A DNA stretch of 29,958 bases from Clostridiales bacterium. Its GTDB lineage: Bacteria > Bacillota > Clostridia > Oscillospirales > CAG-382. Below, piece by piece: positions 29,955 to 29,958 of the stretch (positions are counted from its first letter, which is position 1; each line of letters begins with the position of its first letter). Position numbers and translations under genes: made by a program. The notes below the pieces were generated by a model. The model did no database searches. It had not been told where the DNA came from and saw only the letters and a list, made by a program, of their open reading frames with translations. Location of the stretch: assembly GCA_003343885.1 (NCBI GenBank), contig QAKH01000028.1:1-29958 (forward strand), given 5' to 3'.

Positions 29955-29958
29955 AAAT

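Overview
The window looks like chromosome of a low-to-mid GC, single-membrane anaerobic member of the Clostridia (Firmicutes). The support is a DivIVA coiled-coil protein, a TepA-type ClpP homologue, a GlpP antiterminator, an SLH-anchored surface protein, strong AGGAGG-type ribosome binding sites, and many near-consensus SigA promoters (TTGACA, 17 bp, TAAAAT/TATAAT). The species cannot be named from this sequence alone. No phage, insertion sequence, CRISPR array or rRNA was seen.

Layout. 1-58: the 5' part of a tRNA-Leu gene (minus), cut by the window edge. 390-2067 (plus): divIVA, an orphan class I fumarase beta subunit, and a stand-alone PqqD-like protein. 2169-2834 (minus): a class 3 lipase. 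2968-13025: a glycan block with a GH130 mannoside phosphorylase (plus), a 1544-residue SLH-anchored surface protein with a GH99/WbsX-like catalytic domain (minus), an AraC-type regulator broken by a -1 frameshift (minus), and a divergent GH38 alpha-mannosidase broken by one in-frame TAA (plus). 13167-14201 (minus): an unrecognised membrane protein whose promoter is covered by an inverted repeat. 14351-18346 (plus): a glycerol-3-phosphate operon (GlpA-like dehydrogenase with BFD domain, a second FAD/NAD oxidoreductase, a DUF1667 protein, glpP) behind a structured terminator-like leader. 18374-23868 (minus): tepA, a DMT-family exporter, polA and a Cof-type HAD phosphatase. 24424-28090 (minus): a heterodimeric ABC exporter with a long leader that contains a candidate regulatory peptide. 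28751-29526 (minus): a GNAT and four-helix-bundle gene pair, followed to the right by a repeat-rich stretch and tRNA-Tyr and tRNA-Thr.

How the genes work together. The 3-13 kb block reads as mannose-glycan processing: a surface GH99-like enzyme would cut alpha-mannosides outside, while GH38 and GH130, both without signal peptides, would act in the cytoplasm. High-mannose N-glycan or yeast-type mannan are reasonable substrate guesses. The regulator and the GH38 enzyme, which share an overlapping divergent promoter region, both carry single-base lesions, so this branch is decaying, variably expressed, or mis-sequenced. The glp operon appears self-regulated, because its last gene encodes the antiterminator expected to act on its own leader. 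The ABC exporter leader resembles a ribosome-mediated attenuator. Both are inferences from sequence and need testing.
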